Below are positions 1 to 13,847 of a DNA stretch of 64,000 bases, in pieces. Location of the stretch: the NCBI RefSeq assembly GCF_002078875.1, contig NC_034410.1:99326871-99390870 (forward strand), given 5' to 3'. A model generated the notes under the pieces. That model had not been told where the DNA came from, ran no database searches, and saw only the letters and a list, made by a program, of their open reading frames with translations. Numbering within the stretch: the stretch's first letter is position 1; every line of letters begins with the position of its first letter. Made by a program: the position numbers and the translations under genes. Source of the stretch: Numida meleagris. Its lineage: Eukaryota > Chordata > Aves > Galliformes > Numididae.

Positions 1-1001
1 TCATTTTAGCAGGTGTTTGCCTCCAATGTTTAGAATCTAAGGTTTCATGCAACCGGTTAAGTTATCCAAATGTTTCACATCTATCTGCACTTTCTGGTCT
101 TTATGTGAGACAGGAAGATTAGCCCTTATAGTTAACTTTATTTCCTAAAAATTGATGAAATCACTGACTTCCTTATTTTTTGCAACACAAATGTTTGCAC
201 TCATGAGAAAATTCAGCTGACTTAATTTTGGCAAATGAAGGAAGTAAATGGCAAAAACAGCTGTAAGGAAATTAATATTTGGCTAGTTTGCTTGGAGTAC
301 AGTGTGTTTCTCAGTGAGAGTAGAGTTTCTCTCTGCTAGAACCATTAATTTTGCTGATTTACTGTAAACATTTGAAAAGACATAAGAGAGCCTAATTTCC
401 TGTCTTTCTTTTAGAAATAGTACTGCCTGATTCCCACATGCAGCACACTTCAGCTTGGAGTGTTTATCAGTCCTATTTATCATTCCTGTTGTGCCTGAGA
501 GGCAGCCTTTGAGCCCTGGCACACGTGCTACCCTACTTCACTGCAAAGAGAGCTGCAGTGGGATCCCTAAACTTCAAACTACATTCGGAGCAGGTTAGGC
601 TGGGAGACCACTGAGACCCCTTCCCTCAAACTTTTGAAACTAGGGAGCTCACATGCAGGGTTGTGACTTGTCTGAATGAAGCAAATACAAGGTAATTTTG
701 ATTTTGTGTGAGGATGAACTTCACAGAACTTCAGGAGAAACCTCTTCTAGTGATGTGGCTAAAATAGCACTGTGAAACATTAACTTTAGCTCTGGCGTTT
801 ATCCATCACTCTCAGGGCAGCTGCTGTGAGTCAGCAGCTGACCCAGAGCCCCAGAGTTGATCCCTTGCTCTGCCCTGTGACCCAGAAAAGGGGCAGACAA
901 CATGGCTTTGTAGGATAGACCAACACAGAGGTGTTATGGATGGGTCATCCCAATCCCTGAGGTCAGCAGGAAGTACCTCCCATCAAGGGCAGAAGTAATA
1001 A

Positions 1002-1400
1002 TCATAGAACCATGGAATGGCTTAGTTTGGAGAGGCCTTAAAGATCATCCAGTTCCAACTCCCTGCCAGAGGCAGGGCTGCCCCCCACCAGCTCAGCTGC
1101 CCAGGGCCCCATCCAACCTGGCCTTGAGCGCCTCCAGGGATGGGGCACCCACAGCTTCTCTGGGCAGCTGTGCCAGTGCCTCACTGCCCTCTGAGTAAAG
1201 AATTTAACATCTCCCTCGTTTGTAAGAAGTCAATCCCTCTCCTGTTATAAGCACCCTTCAAGTACAGGAAGACCGCAGTGAGGTCTCCCCGGAGTCTTCT
1301 CCAAGCTGAGTAAGTCCAGCTCCCTCACCCTTTCTTCATAGAAGAGGTGCTCCAGCCCTCTGATCATCTTCATGGTCTCTCCTTTGGACCCACTCCATCA
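1002..1400 (-). mobile_element. CR1 LINE fragment, 3' end, reverse orientation
   Basis: On the + strand it opens with the reverse complement of the CR1 3' terminus (tcatagaaccatggaatgg). The CR1 tail body follows (ccatccaacctggccttgag, then ctccagggatggggcaccc) and continues into the region matching the end of ORF2 (gaggtgctccagccctctga). The element is 5'-truncated and diverged, so it is an old copy. The protein frame is broken. Confidence 0.9.
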
Positions 1401-3848
1401 CCCCTAAGCCTCAGCAGTGCATCTAGGATCTGCCCTGCTGGCAGTAGACCCTGACCTCTGTAAAAAGCAAACTTGGAAAAATTTCTGAGCTTGGCCTTTT
1501 CAGTAAGTAACGCAAGCCACCTTGGCTTGGACAAGCAAGATGAGATGATCAGATCAGCAGGTTGTGCTGCTGTATCACTGGAAGCTGTATGCTATCTAGC
1601 TTGCTATCAATTGCTTATGGCACATTTATTAGCGAAGAAAAAGATCTTTTGAACTCTTAGGATAATACTCTTCATGCCTTGCAATTAATACAACTTATAT
1701 CACATAGAATCTTACATTTGGCCTGATGAGATTCACCTACTTTCATGATGAAGTCATTTAAATAAACATGCTTCTCATTAAAATATTGTTATAAATCCCC
1801 TGCCTCTGACTTAAGGTAGCGATATCTTAAAATGTTTCATCTTGCAATAATGAAGTTCTGAGTAGCTTTTGGCGTGCTTGTAAATGTCCAGGTGCTAGTG
1901 GGCCTTCTTGTTACTTCTGAGGTGAGATTTTTTTTCTTACCAGCCTGTTTTAGTAGAATAGGAGGATGTATTTTTAAATCATTTGGACAACTAAATCTAT
2001 TTTTTTCTAATTTTGTGTTCTCTGACCCAGATAGAAAATGTCATTTCACTTGTTTCCTGTTAACTCTCTCATAAAGCTTGTGCCTCTGTCTTGGCCAAAC
2101 AAAAAGCAGGCATGCTACTGTTCTGCTGGATGACTAGAAACTGTTTGCTCATTTGTTGACCCACTTCCAGCCTAGCAGTGAAGCCAGAACACAAAAAATT
2201 CTGGCTGCACTGATCCAAGACAGATGAAAATGCTTTGGGTATTTAGTTACCAATGTCCAGAAAAAAAAATGGATATTAATAATTTCCAAAAGAAGAGCTT
2301 TAAAGAGCATATGTGATTTTGAGGATTACCATATACAAGTGGATTACTATCTGAGAGACAAAGAGAATAACAGATTACAGCATATTAAAAGAGTTGCTTT
2401 ACATGAAAGGTGTACTGTGGTTACACATTTTGTATAATACAAGGCTGAGGAGCCTTCTGCCACAGGGTTATTTGTAATGAGGATCAGGGTGCCAGACAGC
2501 CAGGATTTAGTGTGAGCTTTCTAGAGACAGACTCGTTTAATTCTTCTGATTTCAGCTCTGTATTGTGCTTGGAATATGCAAATATGTGTTTGCATTGAGA
2601 AGTGAGTTAACAACAACAATAATCAGCTTATAGATTCCTGTTCTGTGATATGCTGAAGAAGAAAAAATCCCTCTGGACATTTAGGTCAAATGTAAAAAGC
2701 TTCAGTGTTGGTTGGGGGGAACATCCAGCTGAATGACTGTATGATTCTCCAAAAATAACTCCTATTAAACTGCCCAGCAAAATAGCCTCTTCTTTTTTGC
2801 AAAAGGCATATCTCAAACGTTTCCTTTCCTTCATCTCATCTTGTAGATTTGCTTTCTTCGATTACAGCAGAATTCCGGGAAAAAAAATGTTTGAATGTTT
2901 ATTTATAAATTATTATATGATATTTTTAAAATTAACACTTTCTGTGTTCTTGTAATTTTTATATTAGAAAATCAACAGTCAGCATTACTGTGGCACTGGA
3001 TGGTTACTGGTTTAACCCTAAGGATGGAAGTTTAATTGTTTTGCATCTCATTTTGCTTCCTCTGCCTGCAGATTCAGCTTGAAACACACTTGTAGGTCAG
3101 ATTTGAGCCTTGAAGCTGTGACAGCAGTCCTGTAAATAAGTTGCAGCTGAATGACAGTCACACATTGTCTGTCCCAAGAGCAGAGCGCAGTAATTCATTA
3201 ACTCTGAACTTGCAGCCAGCCACTTGACATATCCCTTATATGCACCCTGACTCACTTGGGATCATGTTGGCAAGTTCTAGTATTCATCAAATAAAGCATC
3301 TAGACACATTACAATAAGCTCGCTGATAGTGTAGTTAAATAAAGGCAGAGAGTACGTTAACGAGCCTTTGGCAGAGCAAGCCATTCAGCAGCACTTTGAC
3401 AGTTCACTTTTCTGTATCCAGGCCATATTCACCTGTAAATGGGAGTGACGTGGGGCCAGTGTCTGCTAGACAGGCACACACCATCCTTCCTGGTCACAGT
3501 GTGAAGTAAGGAGGAAACAGTATGTACAGCACACGCATAATCTGGCAGGATTTCCAAGTGCTGTGGCTGAGGAAGTAACAAGAACAGGCAAACACCAGAG
3601 GGAGTTATTGCTCTACTGCAGAGCCGCAGTAGAGGAGCATCCAGAGAGGAATGCCTCTGGATGCCGTGCTTTCAAATAGCGCGACTGCTTCTAACCAGAA
3701 GAAAAAGCGCAGATGATATGACTTTACAAAAATGTAAGTGGTGAAACTATAAATTCTAGCGTTATTTGGAAGAGTTTACATTCCTCGTCTTTCTTCTGTG
3801 CTGACTCTAACATATGGGTGCTTTGTACCAAGAAGTTGCTACATGTAG

Positions 3849-4010
3849 AATCATAGAATCACTTAGGCTGGAAACGACCAGTAAGTTCATCATGTCCAAC
3901 CATCAGCCCATCACCACCACAACCACTAACTGTGTTTCTCAGTGCTGCATCCACATGGGTCTTGAACATCTCCAGAGATTGAGACACCACCGCTTCCCCT
4001 CACCTACGGC
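3849..4010 (-). mobile_element. CR1 LINE fragment, 3' end, reverse orientation
   Basis: It begins tcatagaatcacttaggctgg and continues with the catcagcccatcaccacca block typical of one avian CR1 3'-end type. The elements at 28986 and 32820 share this block. Only about 160 bases remain, so it is heavily 5'-truncated. An open frame across it is incidental. Confidence 0.85.
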
Positions 4011-4376
4011 CTAAAAACTTTTAAGTGCTAAGAGCTCACTGTTCTGAGCCCAGAGCCAGATGAGCAGGAAATAAGAAATAAGTATTTCCACCAGTTTATT
4101 AAATGAGTCTTTTTCTTGTGGTCCATTCACACATGCCCCACCTCATACACAGCGTCCGTGTCACGTCCACAGATTCTCAGAGTCCTGGTCCAAAGAAGTT
4201 CTTTGTGCTGGAAATGACCAGGATGCAGCCATCTCTCCAGCTGCCTTGACTTGCTTCAGAAGCAAATCTAGGCACACAGGTGGGAAAGAAGCCAGTGGGA
4301 TATCTTTTCATTGGCATTCTAAAGTTTTGGGACTTTAATAGGACCGTATACATTTCTATCGAGCATCCTAGGGATT

Positions 4377-4393
4377 AAAAAAAAAAAAAAAAA
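4377..4393. repeat. Poly(A) run, 17 bases
   Basis: Uninterrupted A17 in unique intron sequence. No retrocopy or LINE body is recognisable next to it. Confidence 0.95.
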
Positions 4394-7300
4394 CAGGAAC
4401 AATTTGCAGAGCTCTTCTCTGCAACAGGTCGCGGTTCTTGATCTCACAGGTAGATCTCAAGCAGCTGAGGAACATCACTGTTCTGCAGTTTTGTCACATC
4501 CTTATGCCACATAAGTCTTAACCCAGAAGGCACAGAGCCAACACATACTGCTCTGTGAGCCTCCAGGTGACTGTCAGCATGCCCTGTGCTTCACCTGCAG
4601 CATGCCATTGGCTGTGCCTCTGCCCTCTCAGCAGCTAGGCCTGTGTTCTGACTGTGTTCCTGCTGAAAGCCAGAAGGAGCCCACAAAGCGTCAGCTGGCT
4701 CAGGGCAGGAAAAGTGAATCCCCTGGGCTCTTCACTTAGAGACTCTCGCAGCACCTCGATTTTCAGTAATTGGTAGAAGGAAAACAGCCCCATGGTGAAT
4801 CTGTGCCAGTATTTTTTAGAAAAGCATTTCAGTGAACAAACTAACTGAACTCCATTATAATCTGCACAATGCTGGGGGCAGATGGGAAGCTTCTGCAGTT
4901 TGCAGCTGAACATCCAGGACAATGGACTAAAACTGAGCTTCGCTCACTGCTTTTTCTCTAATGCTTCTGCACTGGCTCCTCTCAGTTGCTATCATTTACA
5001 TGGTGCTTCACTTTCCATAGACAGTACACCGAGTTTCACCTGCAGATTAGAAAACAAAGAGAAGCTCATTATACAATCCTGCTGTCTTTTTGGCAGAAAA
5101 GATTTCAAAGTTCTGTTCTATTCTGAAAAAGGTATTCTATAAAAGTCGCCTTTGATAAGATATTTACTTCATTTACAAATATCAAAGTAAATCCAGGTGG
5201 AGCCTGAAGTTCAGTTGTATACTCCTGTTCCCAGGATGCTGCCACACTTAAGGATTCCACAACATGGTTAATTTTTTTGACAGTTTTATTGCAGCTGTGT
5301 GAGCTGTTACAGAGACCAACCTATTTTCTTTTCAGGTGTGTCGGCTTTATAGAGCTCACCACCATAAAAAGAGTCTCTTGGAACTGTTATAACAGTGAAC
5401 GTAGAAGAACATACGTTCAGGTTGTTGACGTGCACTGTAGAGATCTTGTTAAAAGATTATTAGAGGTGGGTGTTAGTAGAGGTGGATGTTTAATTGTTGA
5501 TTCATTAAATCAGAGCCATACACAAATTAGCAGGCAGTAAATCTTTTCCTTTCAATAGGTAAAAAGAACCCTGAGAGAAATATAATCAAATTCTCATCTT
5601 AATTACACCAACACAAACATACAGGAGGAGAAATGTATTTGGGCAATTAATGGTGTGGATGGGTGCCTGGTAAAAATCGCAGAAACCCTTATGCAGACCA
5701 GATGTTTAAGTAGGTTTGCTTATGTAAATCTGTTTAAATACCAGTGTTACTGGGACTTCAGGGCTGATTCGCTAGTTATAAAGTAATACATTGCTCCTAA
5801 TTGTGAAGGTATAAATCAGCATAGAGACTTCAATCTACAGAGAATGTGGAAAGAAGTGAGGATTATACATAAAGGCCAACTTCACCTTAGGAAAGTAAAT
5901 TTCCTGAGGTTGTTTTTGTAGCCGGTGGAAAGACAGGGGCTGCTCCACACACCTCAAGTTAGTCTGTACTGACAGCACACTGTCTTCAGAAGCAGTATTG
6001 TCATACCATGTCCCTATTTCACAGCTTATTGCTCCCTCCAGCTCTCCTGATACGACTGTTCTCTAAAGCAGAGCCATGAATCTGGCTTTCAAAAAATTAG
6101 GGAGGGGAAAGGAAAGCAGCCTCAATGTAAAAGCAGTGATGTGAGTCATGTACCTGATCTAGCTGCTGGCAACATCCCACAGTGCTGTGGTACCAGTAGG
6201 GATGCTGTACTGCAGAATGAGCAGAAAGTGGTTCCAGTACCTACACTGGTGCTACCATGGAAGACAATTATCATGAGCCCGTGGCCTTAGTGCATGTTCT
6301 GAGAGGGCGTGAAATGAGTAAACCATCCTTTTCCTGGGGACATTGTTGCCACAGACATTTAAACATTTCTATTTGACATTTCCATATGAGACTAAAACAT
6401 TTCTGTGTGATTTGCCCACAACTCCTGAATAGAGCAGGTGCTTCTTCTGCAGCAGCACTGCAGCACTATGATGAAGGAAAAGAATACGTTTGTAAAATAG
6501 CTTTGATGATGAATCCTGCTGCCCAGCCTGATGGATATCAGTTTGCTCAGGAACAGGGAGAATCTGCACAGGAGCTCATGGGTTTAGCCACGGTCCTCCA
6601 TTGGATACTGATATTCAAAACAAGCTGAAAGCAATATGCTGACATCACCAAAACATAAAAACATGTTGAATAGCACACACAGGAGCTAGAGCACTGATCT
6701 GTGAGCTGTATCTCTTGGTGCATGACATAACAGAAATGGTAATAGGTACATCAAAAAAGCCAGATATAGCACAGAAAACCTCCAGGCATGACACTAGAGA
6801 GGGGGGAGCAGTATGGAGTGACTATTTTTGGTTAAAATATGTGCTATTAACAGCTTAGGTTTACAAGATAGAAATCTTTCTCATAGTGTCTGATTCTTCA
6901 GGCTTGAAGGAAGCCAGACTCCCTTCATTCTTTGTTAACAGATATAAAGGTTGATGCTTATTCCATCATCACAGCCGTTTCTCAGCAGTAACAACCATCT
7001 CACCCACAACTGACAGCATCTCAAGTCAGAAAGGTATAGCGGTATGATGCTCTTGGATGAGGCAGGAATGAAGGGAAGTTACATGCTTGTGTACATGAAT
7101 TTATTCATCAGATAAGCATGCCTGTGGAAAGGACAGTTCTTCTAAACTGTTGGGGCAGTTGTTTCTGTTTAAAACCAAGGCACTACAGGCAGTTATTTAT
7201 GATGCTAAGAAGGACTTACATTTAAATGTAATTATCGCAGTATTACCTTAGATCTCAGAAGGTTTTGCCAGGCAGCAGGTACAAACAGCAAACTAGGCAT

Positions 7301-10300
7301 TCATAATGTGAAGAATCACTTCTCGCTATGATCTTTCAGGATCTCTATCTGTGAAAAGAAGTCCCACACCTGGGACAAGAACAAGAAGAACAAGGATAAA
7401 AAGGTCGGAATGCTCTTGTGAAAATATGGCTCAAGATGCTCTTATATTTCCTTTTTTAAGAACAAATTTTTAGAAACCCATGTTTTCGATTGTCTTCTTT
7501 GAACAATGCTAAGAGCCCATTTTCTACAATAAAACAAACCTCAGTCATAGCAGCATGTGGCATGCCTCCAGAATGCAAACAAGGAAGAGAAGCTCTTCCA
7601 GGGGTGAAACTCTTGAATCACACATGTCTCTACAGCCAATTTATACATTTCCTTTATTTCTATCGTACATTTTTACATAGAGATCTTAGGACACTTCATT
7701 TGATACCTTTCAAAAGGTGCCCTTTCAAAAAAATGTATCTCATCTACATGAAATAGTCTCCTACACCATATTTTCCCTAACTCATCTAGGTTCAAAACTA
7801 TTTTCAGGGTTGTGTGGCATCTTATTCCAAACAGTTTATGTGTTAATCACAAACTCAGCATTCCTTTATGTCGCTGGACCAGTTTATTCCTCTAATTTTA
7901 ATGAAGGATGTTTGGGTGGAAAGTTTACCTGTCTGGAGACTGACTTAGAGCCTGGTGTAATTTTATCACTGCTGCCTTGTCAGGCTTAGTCAGCAAAGTG
8001 TTTAATCAATACCATCCAATGCTGAGCTGCAAAAATGCTCTCATCCCTGTTACTAGAACTCCCTCATTTCATTTTTGCATCAGAATTTGCGTCAGAAAAG
8101 TTGCATAAGCATCAGCCTAGGATGCACCCAAGGATGCTAACTGTGAGTACATCCAGGCTAGCTGAGAGCAGTCCCAGAGGTGGTTCTGCTTTGTCTCTGC
8201 TGTGTCCAGTCTAATCTATCACTCACTGGCACTCAGATCCTTGGAGGGTCATATGGGGACCCAAAATACATCTAGCCTTGTTTGCCGAATTGGAGAAATG
8301 AAGGTCTAAGCAATTCTTCCTGCATCCAGTCCTAATCTCACTGACTAGGATCTTTTGGGAGTTAATTTCTCACCTTAGCTCTGGTGTGTGCTAGAGGAAA
8401 GACAAAAAGCACCAGAATGCTCTTCTGTAAATAAGTTTGAGGGACCTTTTCATAGTATGGTGGTAGTGCAGTAGCTTCCTCTGTTTCATTCAGTCTGTTT
8501 TCTTTCATTCCCAAAATGACACACAAAACACCCACACTCAAGAACATAGCATGATTCTTATTAAAGTCTGTCCTCAGCCAAGCCTCTGCTTGACAGCTCT
8601 CTTGTTTTGTGGAGGATTATTTTGGGGGGCAGCTGAGGCGAGAACAACAGTCTGAGGCTATTTGTACACACACAGATGTGTATTGCTGGCCTAGCATTTC
8701 CCTGCCTGACCTCAGGAAGATGTGATGAAACCCAGTGCTAGCAGCTGAGCCAGTGAGGCTCTTAGAACTGATAACCGTGGCATGTTCTGTGATGTGGTTT
8801 GCCTGGAAACCTATTTGTTTCTTTTGAAAAGCCAGCATACCAAAATGACATCAGTTGTAGTGTGTGCTGAACAGGCTAGGCTGAGATGGCAGACTGCTTT
8901 ATTCCTTAAATGATTGCAGATGTTTGGTTGAAGGCTGCAAAACATGAGGCTTTTCAAATGTGTACATGTGGGAAATGAAGCAAGGGATGTATATAAACAT
9001 GAACATATTTGTTAGATATTACAGCCAGTCAGCTGATCGCATTTCAGAGTGGCAATTCTCAAAGGCGTGCAAAAAATCAGTGGAAACTATGATAGCTGCA
9101 ATACATCTGGTTTAGTGAGGTTTTTTTTTTTTTACTTCAGACTATATAGGTTTACCGCCCTTTGTCTGCTGCCAGTTGCATGCTAGACATATAGAACTGT
9201 CAGCAGTCTGAGGGAAGAGGCTTAGGAGATATGCTGCTGGTTTTTATTACTGCCAGATTGCTAAAGCATATATCCTGAGCTAGTTTTCCAGCAGGCTGAG
9301 CCCCAGCTCCACATCCCAGGAGCCCACTGTGCTAAGTAAGATCTGACTGGTACCAATTCAGGAAATTTTCCATGCATGAGAGTCATTTGCCAGAGCCACG
9401 GGCATAGGAAAAGGAAAGGAAGAAGAGCTACTAGCTGAAGAACTACTGGCATTGTCTCCCTTCTGATCTCCAAATTTGGGCTGCTTGGCTTTCTGTTCTA
9501 GAAGAAAGGTCCTTACACCTCTTGCCTATGCCTTATCAAGAAGGTGAGTGACAGTGGCTGTTGGAGGCCATGGCTATCCATTTCGTGGCCAAGGAAAGAC
9601 CAAATCATCACTTGCATTCAGGTTCAGAATGCCAGTGGTGAGCAAAATCTGTCATGAAAAAATGGTTCTTGTGTCACCTGATTGGGCCAAATTCCAGGTT
9701 ACAAATACCTTCTTACATGATAATTTTGATGTGTCTTCACACTGACTTCTCACAGCTTAACCCTCTATGTAGCTGTGGAGAAAGTAAAGAGGGATTAGCT
9801 GCTGCGTCCTTCCAGTTGGTCTTCAGAGCTATCTCTAGTTATGTTAGTTGTTAATTTCCTATAAACTTAACTGACGTTTCTACAGCTTGTGTCGTTATTA
9901 CCAATGACAAAGTTAAAATGAAACCTCCAGCATTAATGTAGTGGAAAAAGCCTCATCTTTCAGTTCTCTTAAAAAGTAAAGTGTCAACTACTTTTTCAAA
10001 TCTGTCCTTTTTAACAAATTTTGCATTTTCGTTTTCCAAAATGCGTAGTCTAGAATATGGAAAATATCCATGTTGTTCTTTTCTATTTTACAAACATTTT
10101 ACATCACTGTGTTTCCACATCTGCAAGTGTCTCTTTTCTTTTTACACTTCTGTCTTTGCATCAGTCAGTGTCATCAGCAGTAAGGCAAACAACTGCAGAT
10201 AGGAAAAATGCAACGGGGGAATCACACACACAGCAGCATATTTGTGTGCCAAGAAAACTAAAATTGAACTGCATGTGGCTAGGTAAGAACTTTCACTGTT

Positions 10301-13300
10301 TTTACAAAACACATGTAAAATTATTTAGATGCTTTAATGTTACTATATGGATTCAAGCAGCAACTATACAAGTGAGAAAAGAAAAATTCACTAAGGGTTA
10401 TTAATTACAGAAGATATCTCATCAGACCAGGGAAATTGCTAAGCAGGAGGTTGAGGTGGGTGAGTAGCTAGAGGAGATAGAACAGTGGTTTGCCTTGTTC
10501 TAGTAGCAAGCAGTCTGACATCGCCGCCATCAGAGGTGGTAGTGGCGACTAGATGGAGTTTTGACTGCTCATACAGTATTGCAGTGAGCACAACAGCTTC
10601 TCTAATATTGATGGCAATGCTTATTGTCAGCACAGGTTTACAGCAGCTGTGAGCTCCTCCAACCCACACTGGCCTGTTTTCAAGTAATTATACACAACTG
10701 AGGAAGTGTCTGTAATGGTAGAAAGTAGTCGGGTTTTAGGAGCATTAGTTAAAAAAGAACTCTGAGAAAGTTGATTGTTTGTGCCAGAAGACAAAAGTAA
10801 TCAATGATTTCTAAACTCAGTTTTTATTCTGTGGTCTAGGTTCTGGTCAGAGTTGAGAAACCTATCTGCCATCATGTTCCCCTTTCTTAGGCAACACCAC
10901 AGATCATGCAGGCTGGTCTTAGTCACTCTGTACTGACAGAAGTATTTATTTAAAAAGTGCTGTAGTGTTGGCATCATTCAAGATAAAGATCTGAAAGCCA
11001 TATTCCTATTTGCAGCTCACAAGAGTTATTTGGTCACAAGAGTTAAGAGCATGAGAAAATTTGGAGAAGGACTTGGCCAAGGTGCTATGCTGACACAGTG
11101 ATACAACTGTGGAGCCAATGGGTTTAATTCGTAGTACATGAGGGGGTTTTATGAGGCTTTGCAAGATGTAATCCAGAGGACCTCTGGATTATTTCTTTAT
11201 TTTTTTCCCTTGCCTCAGTCAAGAAGATTATTCCAGATTGAGGCTCCCGTGGCATATGTTTTCTGCAGATCCAGTGATAGCAGCAGCATTTCAGTGAGGT
11301 CCCTGTATGAGTTACATCACTTGTTTTTTGACTTGGCGATGGGAGATGAACGAGCAAGGAAGCCTGCTGTCACTGCTGGAGAAAGGATACAGCCCCTGGC
11401 GGGCAGCCCAGGCCTGCTCAGTAGATCAAAGGCTCTTCTCTTGGCTCCCACAGCAACAGGAAAAGCAGCTGCCCAGTACCCTTTCAGCATCCTTCGTTCC
11501 TTCCCCCTTGTGCCAGCAAATAACAGCTTCTCACTCCCCACCTCAGAAAGCCTCTCCATTTGCTCTCCCAGTCCCTGAGGTCCTTTTTGGGAAGGTGTCT
11601 GGGTTTGCTACCTGCAGGCCTCGGGGTCAGCCAGCGCAAACACTTGGGGATGTGGCCCACGCTCCTCCCAGAGAAAAGGAAAAGCTGAAAGGAACGAGCC
11701 GTGGTTAGAAACCACGCACTGTTTTCCAAGACGCTCCAATGGAAGATTTCAATTTGGAAAAGCACTTTCTCTGCCAGTGCAGCATAACAGCCATGCTTTG
11801 AACGCCTTCCCACTCACCTCCCAGGAAAATAAATAGCATGGCTCTTTTTTGAGGCTGCTTGGTGGTGGTTTTCTTTCCTAAAGCTGTGACTCCCTTCCTT
11901 CAGAGCTGCTGCCTGTTAGCGCGGCTCCCCACCAGGCCTGCGAACCAGTGCCTGCAGGCCTAGGAGCCCTGCTGGGGAGTGGCAGTCCCTGCAGGAGACA
12001 CATTAGAATCTGCATGGTCACAGCAGACCTCATAAGCTACAGGATGGGATGGTGGATGAGAGCTTTTCAAAATGACCATACTGTGTATCAAAGGCATGAG
12101 CAGCCCTAAGGTACCAAATGAGTGCTACAAGGGACCTGTAGCAGCAACCAGAACCCCAGCAGGTCTTCTCTTCCGGAGTTTTGCTTGTTGGTTGGCCCCC
12201 CAGGAATAGGTGGATGAGCTGCCCTGCCTCTGCTAAGGCTCTCAGAATGTTTCTGTGTTTGCTTTTGTGAGCACAGTGAGATGCTCCAGCCCGGAACCAG
12301 CCTGGAATGGCAGCTGCAGCTGGGGATACCAGGACTTCATTGCTCAATAAGAGGCCCCAGAGCATTAGTTTACTGACTAATGACCTGCCATAATTAAAAT
12401 TGCTATGGGAGCAATGTTTTAAAAGATCTTTGTTCCCAGTATGAGCTTTTGTGGGCTATTAAAGCTGCAACCCTTCCAGGAGCTGCTCTGGGGAGCAGAA
12501 ACTCTTCTGTGTACGTACAGTGCTACTGAGCCTTCATATGGTTTTGTCTGCTTCAAACTGCAAGTAATTAATAATATCCTGTATAGAGTCATCAGGAATG
12601 ATTAAAGTGTGCATGTGCAGATTAGCCCTGCTGCTTTCTAGGTCTGTGTCCATAGGCAAGGTGTTCTGTGCCTCAGTTTCCCCTTCAGTAACACAAAAAG
12701 AATAGAAAACACTGCTTCTTATTAATGTCTGCAGATGGGTGCTGGACACCACTGGAAATGCTAGATGTAGAAGCAGCAAAGGAAGAGAGAGGCCATTTTC
12801 CACAGCTTTGCTTATTATACCTGATGTCGTTATAATGGAATCTAATTTCCTGACTCATCTTTCATTTAAATATCCTATATTAAACAGCAGCAGCACAGTA
12901 GGTAAAATTAGGATAGGCATAGAGTGAACCGCAGGATCATTATCACCAGGAATACATTGCATTGTTTATTGCCATAAAGTACCTCTAACGAGGTGTAGTG
13001 ATACCCGTGATATTTTTTTCTTTTTGTTGTTCTCATTTGTTTTCCTCCCTGCATCTCCTACCAACATTCCTTTATTGTACACATTGTGAAATCCCCTGGG
13101 GGTCCCAGTGAGGCACTGGCATTGCAGAAAGGCAGGGACCCTCTGGGTGTGCACAGCCATTTCTTCCTGTCTGCCTTATCACTGCTCTCTGGTGATGCTA
13201 GCATCTTCCCATTTGCCTCTTCCTCCCTCACTGCCAGTCTGGTTTCATCTCTGCTTTGCCTGAAATAAACTGTTTCAACAAAACGAATATAAAAAGGAAG

Positions 13301-13830
13301 GCAAAACATTATCTTGTGTTTTGTTTAGTAGAAAAAAAAAACATTTTGCATAATGAAATATTGAGTCTGCGTAATGAGGACACTGCAGGAAAACCCAGGT
13401 AAAACTGGATGCCAATGCCAAACGTGCATGCACCAAGTGGGATTCAGTCCCAGACCGCACAGGATCTTTATCCTGGGAGATACATGTGGGAGCTGCTGGC
13501 CCTGATCTTGGGCGGATTTTAGAATACTGAAAAGTTAATCATTATGAGTTTTTAAAGGGTTTCAGGGAGTGGGTGAAGAAAGTAATTTGTCTTGAGAAGC
13601 CAGCTCAGCGCTTTCTTCATCTTTTTACAGTCTCGGTAAATCATTTATTGGGGTAACCTTTTAGAAAACTCCCACACAAAGTATGCTAAGTGAAGTCTCC
13701 CAGAAGTAATATTAGTCAGTGTTTATGCTTTCTGGATCTAAAAAGGAGGCTGTAGTATCAGGGTGGTACAGTCCCTGCTGAACAGAGTACAAGAGTGCAG
13801 GTTTGGAAATTTCACTTTTCTGTGCAGGGG

Positions 13831-13847
13831 AAAAAAAAAAAAAAAAA
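13831..13847. repeat. Poly(A) run, 17 bases
   Basis: Uninterrupted A17 directly after a GGGG. No transposon body was recognised upstream. Confidence 0.95.
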
